Below are positions 14,305-22,240 of a stretch of 50,786 nucleotides of DNA, piece after piece (the stretch's first letter is position 1; every line of letters begins with the position of its first letter). Made by a program: the position numbers and the translations under genes. This DNA comes from Bacteroidia bacterium. Its GTDB lineage: Bacteria; Bacteroidota; Bacteroidia; Chitinophagales; BACL12. The stretch lies in the NCBI GenBank assembly GCA_030432405.1, contig JAUIHG010000006.1, forward strand, positions 1-50,786. Reading direction: 5' to 3'. A model generated the notes under the pieces. The model did no database searches. It was not told the origin of the DNA and saw only the letters and a program-made list of their open reading frames with translations.

Positions 14305-15812
14305 TATACACGGTGCTTGGAGCCGCGGCGCGGTTGGACCTGCACATCGGCAGACAGACGCACGCGGCTGTTGAGTAGAAAGATGGCCCCCTCCAGGGCG
14401 TCAGGTCCGTCCTTGGGGGTTTTGACACGGGGCTCGAAGTTGAGCAGCTGCTCCTCCAGGGCGACCATGTGGTGGTTGTCCTGCTCGGCCGCGTTGAAGT
14501 AGATCGTGCCGCGCTCGAAGTAGCCGGAGATCGACTCGATGCGGCTGTCCTTGTCGGGCTTCTTACGCTTGTCGCCTTTGAGCGGCAGCGGCTTCGAGCG
14601 GGCCTTGGCCTCGGCATCGAAATCCTTGTACAGCAGGTCCTGCAGGAAGACCTCCTCCATGACCAGCTCGCAAGCGCCGGAGCGGTCCTGGACGTACTGG
14701 TGCAGCTCGTAGCCCCAGCCGATTATTTCCTGCACGGATGCCTGACCACAGAAAGCCTTGACCACATGCAGCTCTCCCTTGTGCAGGCCGACCAGGATCC
14801 AGGCCTTGGTGTCGGTGGTGGCCGTCTTCTTGAAGCCAGGGTCCAGGTAGGCGACCAGGTATTGATAGTGCCGCAGCTGCGGCAGCTTCTTGTACTGGAT
14901 CCAGTCCTTCTTGAAGACGGTGCCTTCGGCGATCGGGTTGTTGAAGAACTCCCGCTGCGCAAGGCGGTAGCCCATCTTGTCGATCATGTACTGGCACTGC
15001 TCGATGGTGAAGCGCTCCTTCCAGGAGGGCTGGCCAGCCTTAGTAAGCATGTCGATCTGCTCGTGGTCGTCGGCCACCTTGGCGGCGCGGACCACCATCG
15101 AGTCGCGGGCGATGATGTTGCCCACGACCACAAAGCGCTTCGCCTTGTCGATCGACAGCGTGCCGTACAGTGCACCACTGAGCCAATCCCAGGCGTCATT
15201 CAGACGCTTGGGGTTACGGACCAGCACGTCATCGTCGATGTCGTCGACCAGGATAAAGTCCGGACGGGCTTCTTCCTCACGCGTACCCCGCGGGTTCTGG
15301 CCGGAGCCCAAGGCGCGAAAGCTCTTTCCCTTGCGGGTGACGAACTTGTCGGCCTCCCAGGCATCCAGGCTTTTGAAGACCCCATAATCCTGGATTAATC
15401 GGGGGTTACGTTCCAGCTGCAGCTTGAGCGGGCGGAGCAGCTCCTCCGCGTTGTCGTGGCTGTAGGAGACCAGCAGCATGTTGTTCAGCTGGCCGGTGCA
15501 CATCAGAAAGGTGGGCAGGAACAGCCCCGCCACCACGGACTTGGCATGATCCCGAGACCAGGCCCGGGAGATGTAGATCGTTGGGCTGTCGATCACCGCC
15601 TTTGCAAAACGGCGGTGGAAGGGCGCGAAGGGCGCGGTGCAATACTGGGGGAAGTAGTACTGGCAGAAAGCCTCGAAGTCCGCCTGCAGGCGAATGCGGC
15701 GGTCGGCAATCTGATCGGCCGGCTCATCCGGGTCGATTTCGATCTGCGCCTCCAGGCCTTTGAGCCAACGGTCCCAGCGGCGCAAGGCTTCGCGATGGCC
15801 TGGCCGCATCAT
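14304..15812 (-). CDS. large terminase subunit (Mu gp28-like)
   Basis: A 502-aa packaging motor. The N-terminal ATPase part has YYFPQYCTAPFAPFHRRFA (52-70), then ISRAWSRDHAKSV (81-93) where Walker A is expected, FLPTFLMC, and Walker B FILVDDIDDD (186-195). The nuclease part holds YLVAYLDPGFKK with a metal-site Asp and a final GPDALEGAIFLL. The phosphate loop lacks the usual G..GKS (it reads SRDHAKS), which still keeps Lys-Ser. It docks on the portal and translocates DNA into the head. The start is one of two adjacent ATGs (15812 or 15809), overlapping the small-subunit stop. Confidence 0.85.
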   Translation of the reverse strand: MMRPGHREALRRWDRWLKGLEAQIEIDPDEPADQIADRRIRLQADFEAFCQYYFPQYCTAPFAPFHRRFAKAVIDSPTIYISRAWSRDHAKSVVAGLFLPTFLMCTGQLNNMLLVSYSHDNAEELLRPLKLQLERNPRLIQDYGVFKSLDAWEADKFVTRKGKSFRALGSGQNPRGTREEEARPDFILVDDIDDDVLVRNPKRLNDAWDWLSGALYGTLSIDKAKRFVVVGNIIARDSMVVRAAKVADDHEQIDMLTKAGQPSWKERFTIEQCQYMIDKMGYRLAQREFFNNPIAEGTVFKKDWIQYKKLPQLRHYQYLVAYLDPGFKKTATTDTKAWILVGLHKGELHVVKAFCGQASVQEIIGWGYELHQYVQDRSGACELVMEEVFLQDLLYKDFDAEAKARSKPLPLKGDKRKKPDKDSRIESISGYFERGTIYFNAAEQDNHHMVALEEQLLNFEPRVKTPKDGPDALEGAIFLLNSRVRLSADVQVQPRRGSKHRV

Positions 15813-16255
15813 TGCATGATCGTTTTGATGTACTGATCCTGAAGGCGGGCAAACTTCCGCGCCAGATCTGGGTCGCGGTTGCGCATCCAGCTGCCGAAGC
15901 GCATGAACACCTCGACGGTTTCCGACAGGCCGGTCTCTGTTTCCAGCGCCTTGATGGCCTTGGTGAGCTTGGCCACCGAATCAGCCTCGCTGGGGCTTAT
16001 GGGTTTGTCCGCAGGCCGGCCTTCGATGGCGTCCATCATGCTGGCCATCTGGGCATAGAGCCTGCGCAACTGTTCGGCACGGGTCACCGACCGTGCTGCC
16101 CGCATGTCCTTCCAGCCTTCCTTGCGCTGCCAGCGGGACAGGGTGGCTTCTGTGACGCCAACGCGCTCGGCAATCTCCTTCTGGGATAGGCCGCCCTGCA
16201 GGTACAAGGTGCGGGCATAGTCCTGCTTCTGCTTGTTGGTAGTCCGTCCGGCCAC
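15809..16255 (-). CDS. small terminase subunit (Mu gp27/DUF1804-like)
   Basis: A 148-aa protein. An N-terminal helix-turn-helix is clear: QDYARTLYLQGGLSQKEIAE (11-30), then GVTEATLSRWQRKEGW (33-48). A helical middle and a C-terminal part (LARKFARLQDQYI) fit oligomerisation. It recognises phage DNA and hands it to the large subunit. Its 4-base overlap with the large subunit supports the pairing. It is the first gene of the minus late block. Confidence 0.8.
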   Translation of the reverse strand: MAGRTTNKQKQDYARTLYLQGGLSQKEIAERVGVTEATLSRWQRKEGWKDMRAARSVTRAEQLRRLYAQMASMMDAIEGRPADKPISPSEADSVAKLTKAIKALETETGLSETVEVFMRFGSWMRNRDPDLARKFARLQDQYIKTIMQ

Positions 16256-16400
16256 GCCTCAAAGTTGCGCTGTGATCTATGCCTCTTGAAAGCAAACCAT
16301 GAATGACGTAAATAGGTATTCGGTTTAACGCATAACTGTTTGACAGAAAACATATTGAGTGTTTGTTGGGCAAGTGGGAGTAGGGACATTTGCCCTTGTC
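16256..16400. promoter_or_regulatory. divergent control region between the two late blocks
   Basis: This 145-base AT-rich gap separates the small terminase (reading left) from the head protease (reading right), so promoters for both late blocks must lie here or be reached by read-through. TTTG-containing stretches occur on both strands (for example near 16336 on +), but no clean TTTG/TAnnTTTG pair can be fixed. An activator site like that of Mu C protein is possible but not identified. Confidence 0.45.
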
Positions 16401-17546
16401 ATGCCCGACTTGATTCCTAAGATTCATGTTGATGCTGCGGCCCAGAAGGTCACCCTGAAGGTGGTCGGCTACATCCAAAGCATGAGCGAAGAGCAGCTGG
16501 AGGCCTTCCGTGCGGAGGCCCTCGCAGCGCAAGGTCAGGGCATCCAGAACGTCGAGGTGTACATCAATTCGATGGGCGGCGATGTGTTCGCCGCCAACGA
16601 GATGCGGGCCATTATCCAGTCCTTCTTCGGAGAGCGTCGCGCCATCATCGGCGCTGTCTGCGCTTCGGCAGCCATGACCGTAGCCTCGGCATGCCAGCGG
16701 GTGGAAGCGCAGGGGCGCTTCAGCCAGCTGATGTTCCACCGCCCCTCGATCGGGGCCTATGGCAATGTGGACGACATCGAGTCGACCGTTGCCCTGGGCA
16801 AGTCCCTGGAGGACGACATGGCCCAATACCTGGCCAGCTGGTCGGGGCAGACGACCGACTGGATCCGGTCGTCCTGGAAAGCAGACTTCTGGATGGGCGC
16901 ATCGAAGGCCAAGGAACTGGGCTTCGTGCACGCCATCCTGTCGAACGACGAACGCATTTCTGAGACCCAGGCCCGCGCGGCCTTAGGCGACAAATCCAAG
17001 GGGCAGCTTCCGGTGCAAGTCGCCGCCGTTGTTGAGGCTCCCCAACCCAAACCATCTACCATGGACAAGCTGGAGCTGGTGGCCGCCGCGCTGGACCTGC
17101 CGGAGGGCGCTACCCAAAAGGACGTGACCGCCAAGGTCAAGGGTCTGCTGAAGACCAACGCCACGCTGGAGAAAGCCAACGCGGACCTGAAGGCCGAAAA
17201 CGAAACGCTCAAAAAGGCCGAGGCCGATGCCCAGAAGACCCGGATCACCGACTTGGTGGATGCCGCCGTTTCCGCGGGCAAGATCACGGCCGCCAAAAAG
17301 GAGCGCTTCGTCAAGCTGGCCACGGCCGACTTCGACAGCACCAAGGAGCTGCTCGATGAGATGCCTGCCCGCGAAAGCCTGGCTGGCAAGGTCAACGGCA
17401 AGGGCGGTGCCGATGCCAAGGCCGAGGCACGCAAGGACTGGACCTTCGAGGACTACCAGAAGAAGGACCCCAAAGCTCTGGCCGCCATGAAGCAGTCCGA
17501 TCCGGAGCGCTTCAAAGAGCTGTTCAATGCAACCTACTCCGGCTAA
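16401..17546 (+). CDS. ClpP-like head maturation protease with C-terminal scaffold domain (Mu gpI/Z-like)
   Basis: A 381-aa protein. Residues 1-185 are a ClpP-type serine protease: VEVYINSMGGDVFAANEM (51-68) forms the oxyanion side, CASAAM (87-92) gives nucleophile S89, and MFHRPS (111-116) gives H113. After a Pro-rich linker, residues 221-300 are a charged coiled coil (NATLEKANADLKAENETLKK), typical of a scaffold. In Mu the scaffold Z is made from the 3' part of the protease gene I. The ATG at 16401 is preferred over a GTG at 16359 in the control region. Confidence 0.82.
   Translation: MPDLIPKIHVDAAAQKVTLKVVGYIQSMSEEQLEAFRAEALAAQGQGIQNVEVYINSMGGDVFAANEMRAIIQSFFGERRAIIGAVCASAAMTVASACQRVEAQGRFSQLMFHRPSIGAYGNVDDIESTVALGKSLEDDMAQYLASWSGQTTDWIRSSWKADFWMGASKAKELGFVHAILSNDERISETQARAALGDKSKGQLPVQVAAVVEAPQPKPSTMDKLELVAAALDLPEGATQKDVTAKVKGLLKTNATLEKANADLKAENETLKKAEADAQKTRITDLVDAAVSAGKITAAKKERFVKLATADFDSTKELLDEMPARESLAGKVNGKGGADAKAEARKDWTFEDYQKKDPKALAAMKQSDPERFKELFNATYSG
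17061..17546 (+). CDS. possible nested scaffold protein from an internal start
   Basis: An in-frame ATG at 17061 (MDKLELVAAAL) lies exactly between the Pro-rich linker and the coiled-coil part of the protease gene. Initiation here would give a 161-aa scaffold without the protease, as for Mu Z inside gene I. No strong ribosome binding site is visible, as expected in this lineage, so it is an inference from layout. Confidence 0.4.
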   Translation: MDKLELVAAALDLPEGATQKDVTAKVKGLLKTNATLEKANADLKAENETLKKAEADAQKTRITDLVDAAVSAGKITAAKKERFVKLATADFDSTKELLDEMPARESLAGKVNGKGGADAKAEARKDWTFEDYQKKDPKALAAMKQSDPERFKELFNATYSG

Positions 17547-17582
17547 GCAAGGCCGATACATCCCCAACAGAATCCAAGCCTT

Positions 17583-18488
17583 ATGGCCATCCAAAAGGAA
17601 ATCTGGGCGAAGTACATCATGGACAACCTGTTCAAGGATCAGGAGTTCCTGCAGTACGCCTTCAATGCCGACGAATACGTCCTCCAGGGCGCGGTCGTCC
17701 ACATCCCCCAGGCCGGAGCCAAGCCGACTGTGGTCAAGAACCGCAGCACCTTTCCGGCCACCGTCGTCCGCCGCACGGACACGGACATCACCTACCCGCT
17801 GGACGAGTACACCTCGGACCCGACCCACATCCCACATGCCGACACCGTCGAGCTGAGCTACGACAAGATGGACTCGGTCATCGGGGAGCATGTCGCCACC
17901 CTGCGCGAGCAGATCGGGGACGACATCCTGATCAAGTGGGCTCCCACCACGGCAGGTCAGTATGTGGCCACCAGTGGTGCCGACGTCTCCGCCCACCTGC
18001 CCAGCGCCACGGGCACCCGCAAGAAGCTCCTCAAGGAGGACCTCAAGGCCGCCCGGACCTTGATGAACAAGCAGAACATCCTCAAGTCCGATCGCTATGC
18101 CTTGCTGGACAGCGATATGATGGACCAGCTGCTGGACGACGAGGACCTCAAGAAGCGCGACAGCAGCCTGGAGCTGGACATGAAGGGGGGCGTGATCACT
18201 CGCTTGTACGGCTTCAACCTCATGGAGCGCTCCTCGGTGCTGGTCTACAACAGCGCCGGCACCCCGGCACCCAAAGCCTTCGGCGCTGCCGGTGCCGCCA
18301 CCGACAATGCCGCCGTGCTCTGCTGGCAGAAGAATGCCGTCGAGCGTGCGCTGGGCGAGGTGGACTTCTTCGAGCGCCTCAAGGACCCCGAGTACTACGG
18401 CGACATCTACTCGGCTCTGGTCCGCATGGGCGGTCGAAAGCGCCGCACCGCTGGCGAAGGCGTGGTGTCCATCCTCCAGGTGACGTAA
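17583..18488 (+). CDS. major capsid protein
   Basis: A 301-aa protein placed right after the protease/scaffold. Elements such as LFKDQEFLQYAFNADEYV (16-33), VHIPQAGAKPTVVKN (39-53), RTDTDITYPLDEYTSDP (64-80) and RYALLDSDMMDQLLDDEDL (170-188) follow the pattern of HK97-fold capsid proteins in Mu-like phages of Bacteroidota (beta-hinge, long spine helix, 'D' loops). The C-terminus includes RMGGRKRR. It should form the icosahedral shell after protease maturation. Confidence 0.8.
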   Translation: MAIQKEIWAKYIMDNLFKDQEFLQYAFNADEYVLQGAVVHIPQAGAKPTVVKNRSTFPATVVRRTDTDITYPLDEYTSDPTHIPHADTVELSYDKMDSVIGEHVATLREQIGDDILIKWAPTTAGQYVATSGADVSAHLPSATGTRKKLLKEDLKAARTLMNKQNILKSDRYALLDSDMMDQLLDDEDLKKRDSSLELDMKGGVITRLYGFNLMERSSVLVYNSAGTPAPKAFGAAGAATDNAAVLCWQKNAVERALGEVDFFERLKDPEYYGDIYSALVRMGGRKRRTAGEGVVSILQVT

Positions 18489-18553
18489 GCCTTCAAAACC
18501 ACTTCAGCGGAGCGTTATAGTACCTCCACAACAAGGACCCTCAACCACCCTCC

Positions 18554-18991
18554 ATGGAACCGATCACCATCCTGACGGCAGACAAGCGCAAGGCCTCTGC
18601 GGCCGAGCACTTCGCTGACAACCCCAAGGCCGAAACCTTCCACGTTACCGTGGATGGCCAATGCTTCGCCGACAAGCTCCAGGCTCAGGCTCACGGGCGC
18701 GACCTGGCCCGTGGCCACGATGACCGCGCGGCCGAGATCGCCGAAGTGGTGACCGTGCACCGCGGTTCGGTGAAGGTGGCCGAGAAGGGCACTTCCACCA
18801 GCAAGGCTGCCTCCAAAGGTGGCGCGAAGCCCAAGGGCAAGAACGGGTCCACCAAGGCATCCAAGGCTTCGGGGGGTGGCAAGGCCGACCCCAAGAAGCC
18901 CGAGGACAAGGATCCGGACAATACCGATCCTGAGGAGAAGGGCAACGAGGATCCTGCCAAAGCCGATCCGAAACCACATGATAATCAATGA
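18554..18991 (+). CDS. hypothetical capsid-region protein with low-complexity Lys/Gly/Pro tail
   Basis: A 145-aa protein. Residues 1-75 form a small folded part (ILTADKRKASAAEHFADN, FHVTVDGQCFADKLQAQAH). Residues 76-145 are disordered, first Lys/Ser/Gly-rich then Asp/Pro/Lys-rich. It sits next to the capsid gene, where decoration or accessory head proteins are often coded. Function not known. Confidence 0.6.
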   Translation: MEPITILTADKRKASAAEHFADNPKAETFHVTVDGQCFADKLQAQAHGRDLARGHDDRAAEIAEVVTVHRGSVKVAEKGTSTSKAASKGGAKPKGKNGSTKASKASGGGKADPKKPEDKDPDNTDPEEKGNEDPAKADPKPHDNQ

Positions 18992-19064
18992 CATATAGCC
19001 TCGTTGCCCGGGCTGCAAAGGGCTGTCCTTTCGTTTAGCCGGCAACCAGCTTAGTCTTGAAGCA

Positions 19065-19436
19065 ATGAACACAAGGATGGTCTGGACCTGGATCAAAGAG
19101 TTTGTAGGCCGCTGGGCCAATGAACTGGTGGGTGTGCCGCTGGCCATCATCCTGTTCCTACTCAGCCCGCTGCTGCTCCGCTGGATTGATCCGACTGCAG
19201 GCGTCTACGACGTGGGCGTCTTCCAGATCATCATCCTGGCCGTGGTCACCCTGCTGATCCTTTCGGCCATCGTCTGGGTGCTGCTGTGGATGGGCTGGCG
19301 CAGCCTGTTCGACTACTTCCAGCACACGTTCAAAACCGACTTCCAAACCCTTGCACCATGGGACCGAGTTCGCATCTCCTCCGCATTCTTCTTGTCGTAT
19401 TTGCTGGCCTTGGCCTTGGTCACGCGGGTGTTCTGA
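19065..19436 (+). CDS. holin-like membrane protein
   Basis: A 123-aa protein with three probable membrane spans (about 20-40, 52-77, 104-121) and charged loops. Its 3' end overlaps the endolysin gene by 79 bases in another frame, a classic holin-endolysin arrangement. As a holin it would make the inner-membrane lesions that trigger lysis. No specific holin family is recognised, so the assignment depends on topology and neighbour. Confidence 0.6.
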   Translation: MNTRMVWTWIKEFVGRWANELVGVPLAIILFLLSPLLLRWIDPTAGVYDVGVFQIIILAVVTLLILSAIVWVLLWMGWRSLFDYFQHTFKTDFQTLAPWDRVRISSAFFLSYLLALALVTRVF

Positions 19437-19963
19437 GCGCCTGCTGTGATACGGACGCCCTGCCGGAAGACCTCTACGAGGCGCACAAACGCACCATGCT
19501 CATGGACGTGGTCACCAACCAGGTGGGCGTCCGCGAAGCCACCGGTGCCAACGACGGGGAGCAGGTCGAAGCCTACCTGGCCAGCGTTGGCCTGGATGGC
19601 GGCTATGCCTGGTGTGCGGCCTTCGTGCATTGGGCCCACCGGCAGGTCGGCATTGTGGCCAGGGCCAATGCCTGGTCGCCCTCCTGGTTTCCGGAGTCGC
19701 GGCTGGTCTATCAACGCACGACCCGTGCTCGGAGCAACCTGCCGCTGCCTGGAGACGTGTTCGGCATCTACTTCCCCAACAAAAGAAGAATAGCCCACGT
19801 GGGCTTTGTTGAAGATTGGGGTGCGGATAAGCCGTTCGCAATGACGATAGAAGGCAACACCAACGACTTCGGATCCCGCGAGGGAGATGGCGTTTACCGC
19901 AAGAAGCGGCCGCACCGGCAGATCTACGCCGTGGCCAACTGGATCACCCCCAAAGCAGCCTGA
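19358..19963 (+). CDS. CHAP/NlpC-P60-like endolysin with N-terminal signal
   Basis: A 201-aa protein. The first 28 residues are a hydrophobic signal ending VLSACC, which reads as a lipobox (LSAC) and could make it a lipoprotein or a signal-arrest form. The catalytic region shows YAWCAAFVHWAH (C86), the LPGDV-type turn PLPGDVFGI, HVGFVEDW (H147) and EGNT (165-168). These are the Cys-His-polar triad of CHAP-type peptidoglycan amidases/endopeptidases. It starts inside the holin-like gene. It would cleave cell-wall peptides at lysis. Confidence 0.78.
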   Translation: MGPSSHLLRILLVVFAGLGLGHAGVLSACCDTDALPEDLYEAHKRTMLMDVVTNQVGVREATGANDGEQVEAYLASVGLDGGYAWCAAFVHWAHRQVGIVARANAWSPSWFPESRLVYQRTTRARSNLPLPGDVFGIYFPNKRRIAHVGFVEDWGADKPFAMTIEGNTNDFGSREGDGVYRKKRPHRQIYAVANWITPKAA

Positions 19964-19966
19964 GCT

Positions 19967-21202
19967 ATGGCCCCCCTTCCCGACGTAATCGTAACCCTGG
20001 GCAACGGCAACCTCGGCCGTGTTGCGCCTTCCGAGGATGGCATCTCTGCCCTGATCGTCTCCGGCGTTGCCGTTGGCGGCTCCTTCGGGCTGGGGGATGT
20101 GCTGGGCCCTTGGTTCAGTGTCCAGGACGCCATCGATGCGGGCATCGATGAGGCCTACGATACCACCAACAGCGTGCTGGCATACCGCCACATCGCTGAC
20201 TTCTACGCACAGGCCGGCAACGGCACAGAGCTGTATGTGGCCGTCGCTCCGCTGACCAAGACGCTCTCCGAACTGGTCGACGTAACCGAGGCCTATGCCG
20301 CCAAGGTGCTCAGTGACCTCCAGGGTCGAGTGCGCCTTTTGGGCGTCACGCGTGTTCCGGACGGTGCCTACACCCCGTCCTACACCGACGAGTTCGACGA
20401 CGACCTGGCTACGGCCATCACCAACGCCAAGGCGCTGCGTGCGGCAGAGTTCGCTCTGCACCGTCCGGTACAGATCGTATTGGAGGGCAGCGACTTCCAG
20501 GGCAGCGCTTCGGCTGCCCGCGACCTGCGCAGCAGTGCAACGGGGCCCAGTGCCAACCGTGTGTCCGTGGTCATTGGCCAGGACAATGCGGTGGCCACAG
20601 CCGCAGGAGGTGTCCGCGCCAAGTACGCAGCGGTTGGCATGGCGCTCGGCCGCATGGCCGCCATCCCGGTTCAGCGCAACATCGGCCGCGTGAAGGACGG
20701 TGCCTTGCCCATCACCACCGGTGGCCTGTCCAATGGTGCTGCCCTGGACACCTTCACCGACGCGAACCTGGACAGCCTGCACGACAAAGGCTACATCATC
20801 GTGCGCCGGCATGCTGGCATCCCGGGCGTCTTCTTCAACGACGACCCGACTGCGGCGCCCATCACCGACGACTATGCCTCCGTTGCCCGTGGCCGGACCA
20901 TGGACAAGGCGGCACGCATCACCCGACAGATCTACCTGCAGGAGCTGAACGACGACGTCGAGCTGGATCCGTCCACCGGGCGTCTGGCCATCTCCGTGAT
21001 CAAGTCCTACCAGGGCTCGATCGAAACGGAGGTCGACCGGCAGATGACGGCCAACGGGGAGATCTCCGGCGTGACGGCCTTTGTGGATCCGGCGCAGAAC
21101 GTCCTGTCCACCGATCAGATCGACACTGAATTGAACATCGTGCCCAAGGGTCAAGCCAAGGCCATCACGGCCACCCTCCAGTACGAAAACCCGGCTGCCT
21201 AA
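19967..21202 (+). CDS. contractile tail sheath protein (DUF2586-like)
   Basis: A 411-aa protein located before the tube gene, as in contractile-tailed phages. The opening PDVIVTLGNGNLGR and VSGVAVGGSF, the central FALHRPVQIVLEGSDF-type strands, VSVVIGQDNAV, GRMAAIPVQRNIGRVKDG, and GYIIVRRHAGIPGVFFNDDPT near 265-285 match the sheath family found in Mu-like phages of this phylum. The C-terminal part (residues ~300-411) holds the conserved handshake region. It contracts to drive the tube through the envelope. Confidence 0.78.
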   Translation: MAPLPDVIVTLGNGNLGRVAPSEDGISALIVSGVAVGGSFGLGDVLGPWFSVQDAIDAGIDEAYDTTNSVLAYRHIADFYAQAGNGTELYVAVAPLTKTLSELVDVTEAYAAKVLSDLQGRVRLLGVTRVPDGAYTPSYTDEFDDDLATAITNAKALRAAEFALHRPVQIVLEGSDFQGSASAARDLRSSATGPSANRVSVVIGQDNAVATAAGGVRAKYAAVGMALGRMAAIPVQRNIGRVKDGALPITTGGLSNGAALDTFTDANLDSLHDKGYIIVRRHAGIPGVFFNDDPTAAPITDDYASVARGRTMDKAARITRQIYLQELNDDVELDPSTGRLAISVIKSYQGSIETEVDRQMTANGEISGVTAFVDPAQNVLSTDQIDTELNIVPKGQAKAITATLQYENPAA

Positions 21203-21219
21203 GCCCCAACCCAACCGAC

Positions 21220-21639
21220 ATGATCAACGGCAACGAGTACGCCTGGGAAGACATCCAGCTGGTCTTCGGCGGCGAGAGCTTCCCCATCGATGGCTTTGTT
21301 GGCATCGAGTACACCTCGACCAAAGAGCACACCAACGTCCACGGCCGCGGTGCTAAGCCGGTGGCCATGGGCCGCGGCCGTGAGGATTTCTCCGGCACGC
21401 TGACGGTGCTGCAGTCGGAGCTGGAGCGCCTCCAGCGGACCATGCCCCGTGGCGTGAGCCTGACGAAGAAGGCCCCCTTCGACCTCACGGTAGCCTACGC
21501 TCCGGAGGCCGGTGAGGCCACGGTGGACCAGCTGAAGTTCTGCCGCATTGGCGAAGTCAAGAAGGGCATGCGCACCGGTGATGGCAACATGACCGTCGAG
21601 CTGCCGCTGGTCATCGGAGACATCAAGCCCAACGTGTAA
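21220..21639 (+). CDS. tail tube protein
   Basis: A 139-aa protein directly after the sheath gene. It is beta-rich with AWEDIQLVFGGESFPIDGFVGIEY at the start, an Arg/Gly loop (GRGAKPVAMGRGRED) and MTVELPLVIGDIK at the end, consistent with the beta-barrel ring subunit of contractile tails. Gene order sheath-tube-chaperone-tape measure supports it. Confidence 0.73.
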   Translation: MINGNEYAWEDIQLVFGGESFPIDGFVGIEYTSTKEHTNVHGRGAKPVAMGRGREDFSGTLTVLQSELERLQRTMPRGVSLTKKAPFDLTVAYAPEAGEATVDQLKFCRIGEVKKGMRTGDGNMTVELPLVIGDIKPNV

Positions 21640-21641
21640 CC

Positions 21642-21656
21642 CGCCTCTAGTAGGCG
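21642..21656 (+). other. small hairpin between tube and chaperone genes
   Basis: CGCCT (21642-21646) and AGGCG (21652-21656) form a 5-bp stem with a CTAGT loop just after the tube stop. No T-tract follows. It may moderate expression of the tail chaperone relative to sheath and tube, or be incidental. Confidence 0.3.
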
Positions 21657-21671
21657 ACTAATCCTCCTGCA

Positions 21672-22037
21672 ATGCCCAAGGACAACCCCACCCACGAAGC
21701 AGACCAGCCTGCCGAAGAGCAGGCCAGCAAGCCCACCTCCAGCCGCCCCACGAAGACGGACATTGCCGCCTGGAAGAAGGAGCATGGCGAGGTCTACCAG
21801 ATCGAAGTCGACGGCAAGATCCTCATCCTGCGCCGCCCAGGCATCCAGGACTTGGAGCGTGCCATGGCGGCTGACCCGAAGCGCAAGAAGCCCTTCAACT
21901 TCAACCGCTCCATCCACAACAACTGCAAGCTGTACGAGGATCCGGGTTTCTCCAGCGACGACCAGGTGCTGCTGGCAGCCTATGCCCAGTTCGATGAGAT
22001 CATCGAAATGCGGGAGGCTCAGCTAAAAAAGCTCTAA
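21672..22037 (+). CDS. tail assembly chaperone, short (0-frame) form
   Basis: A 121-aa protein. The N-terminal 35 residues are disordered (Glu/Pro/Ser/Thr). Then KTDIAAWKKEHGEVYQIEVDGKILILRRPGIQDLERAM suggests a small helical-strand chaperone domain that binds the tape measure. The gene lies between the tube and tape-measure genes and ends just after a slippery heptamer at 22025-22031. This layout equals the G/GT system of lambda and gp41/42 of Mu, where most ribosomes make the short form and a fraction shift frame. Confidence 0.72.
   Translation: MPKDNPTHEADQPAEEQASKPTSSRPTKTDIAAWKKEHGEVYQIEVDGKILILRRPGIQDLERAMAADPKRKKPFNFNRSIHNNCKLYEDPGFSSDDQVLLAAYAQFDEIIEMREAQLKKL
22025..22031 (+). promoter_or_regulatory. 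programmed -1 ribosomal frameshift site
   Basis: The codons CTA AAA AAG contain the canonical slippery heptamer A AAA AAG, the same as in E. coli dnaX. The 0-frame stop comes two codons later (22035-22037). A GGAGCAGGAGG run downstream (22039-22049) is purine-rich, but a clear stimulatory hairpin is not obvious. Confidence 0.78.
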
Positions 22038-22237
22038 GGGAGCAGGAGGTTACCCTCGACGAGTCTCCCTGGCGACTGATCCTTGCTCAGCTGCGCTACT
22101 ACTACGGCATCGAGCACCCCGAGCTGCTCGATGACAACACGATACTTCGGCGCTTTGCCGAACTGCAATGGCTTCGCGAACAAGAACGAAAGCACCAGGC
22201 ATCCATGCTGCTTGGATCCCTGGGGGGCAAACGATAA
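22031..22237 (+). CDS. -1 frameshift extension of the tail chaperone
   Basis: A 68-codon open frame in -1 relative to the short form, with no start codon of its own. It is entered at A AAA AAG (22025-22031) and stops at 22235-22237, three bases before the tape-measure start. It codes a helical, charged segment (SPWRLILAQLRYYYGIEHPE, then FAELQWLREQERKHQ), as usual for the T-part of such chaperones. The fusion would be about 188 residues (120 + 68). Confidence 0.78.
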   Translation, partial: ALREQEVTLDESPWRLILAQLRYYYGIEHPELLDDNTILRRFAELQWLREQERKHQASMLLGSLGGKR

Positions 22238-22240
22238 CCG

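Noticed and set aside
19313-21214. 633-codon minus-strand frame opposite endolysin and sheath
   Set aside because: Shadow of two well-supported genes; composition is that of an antisense frame.
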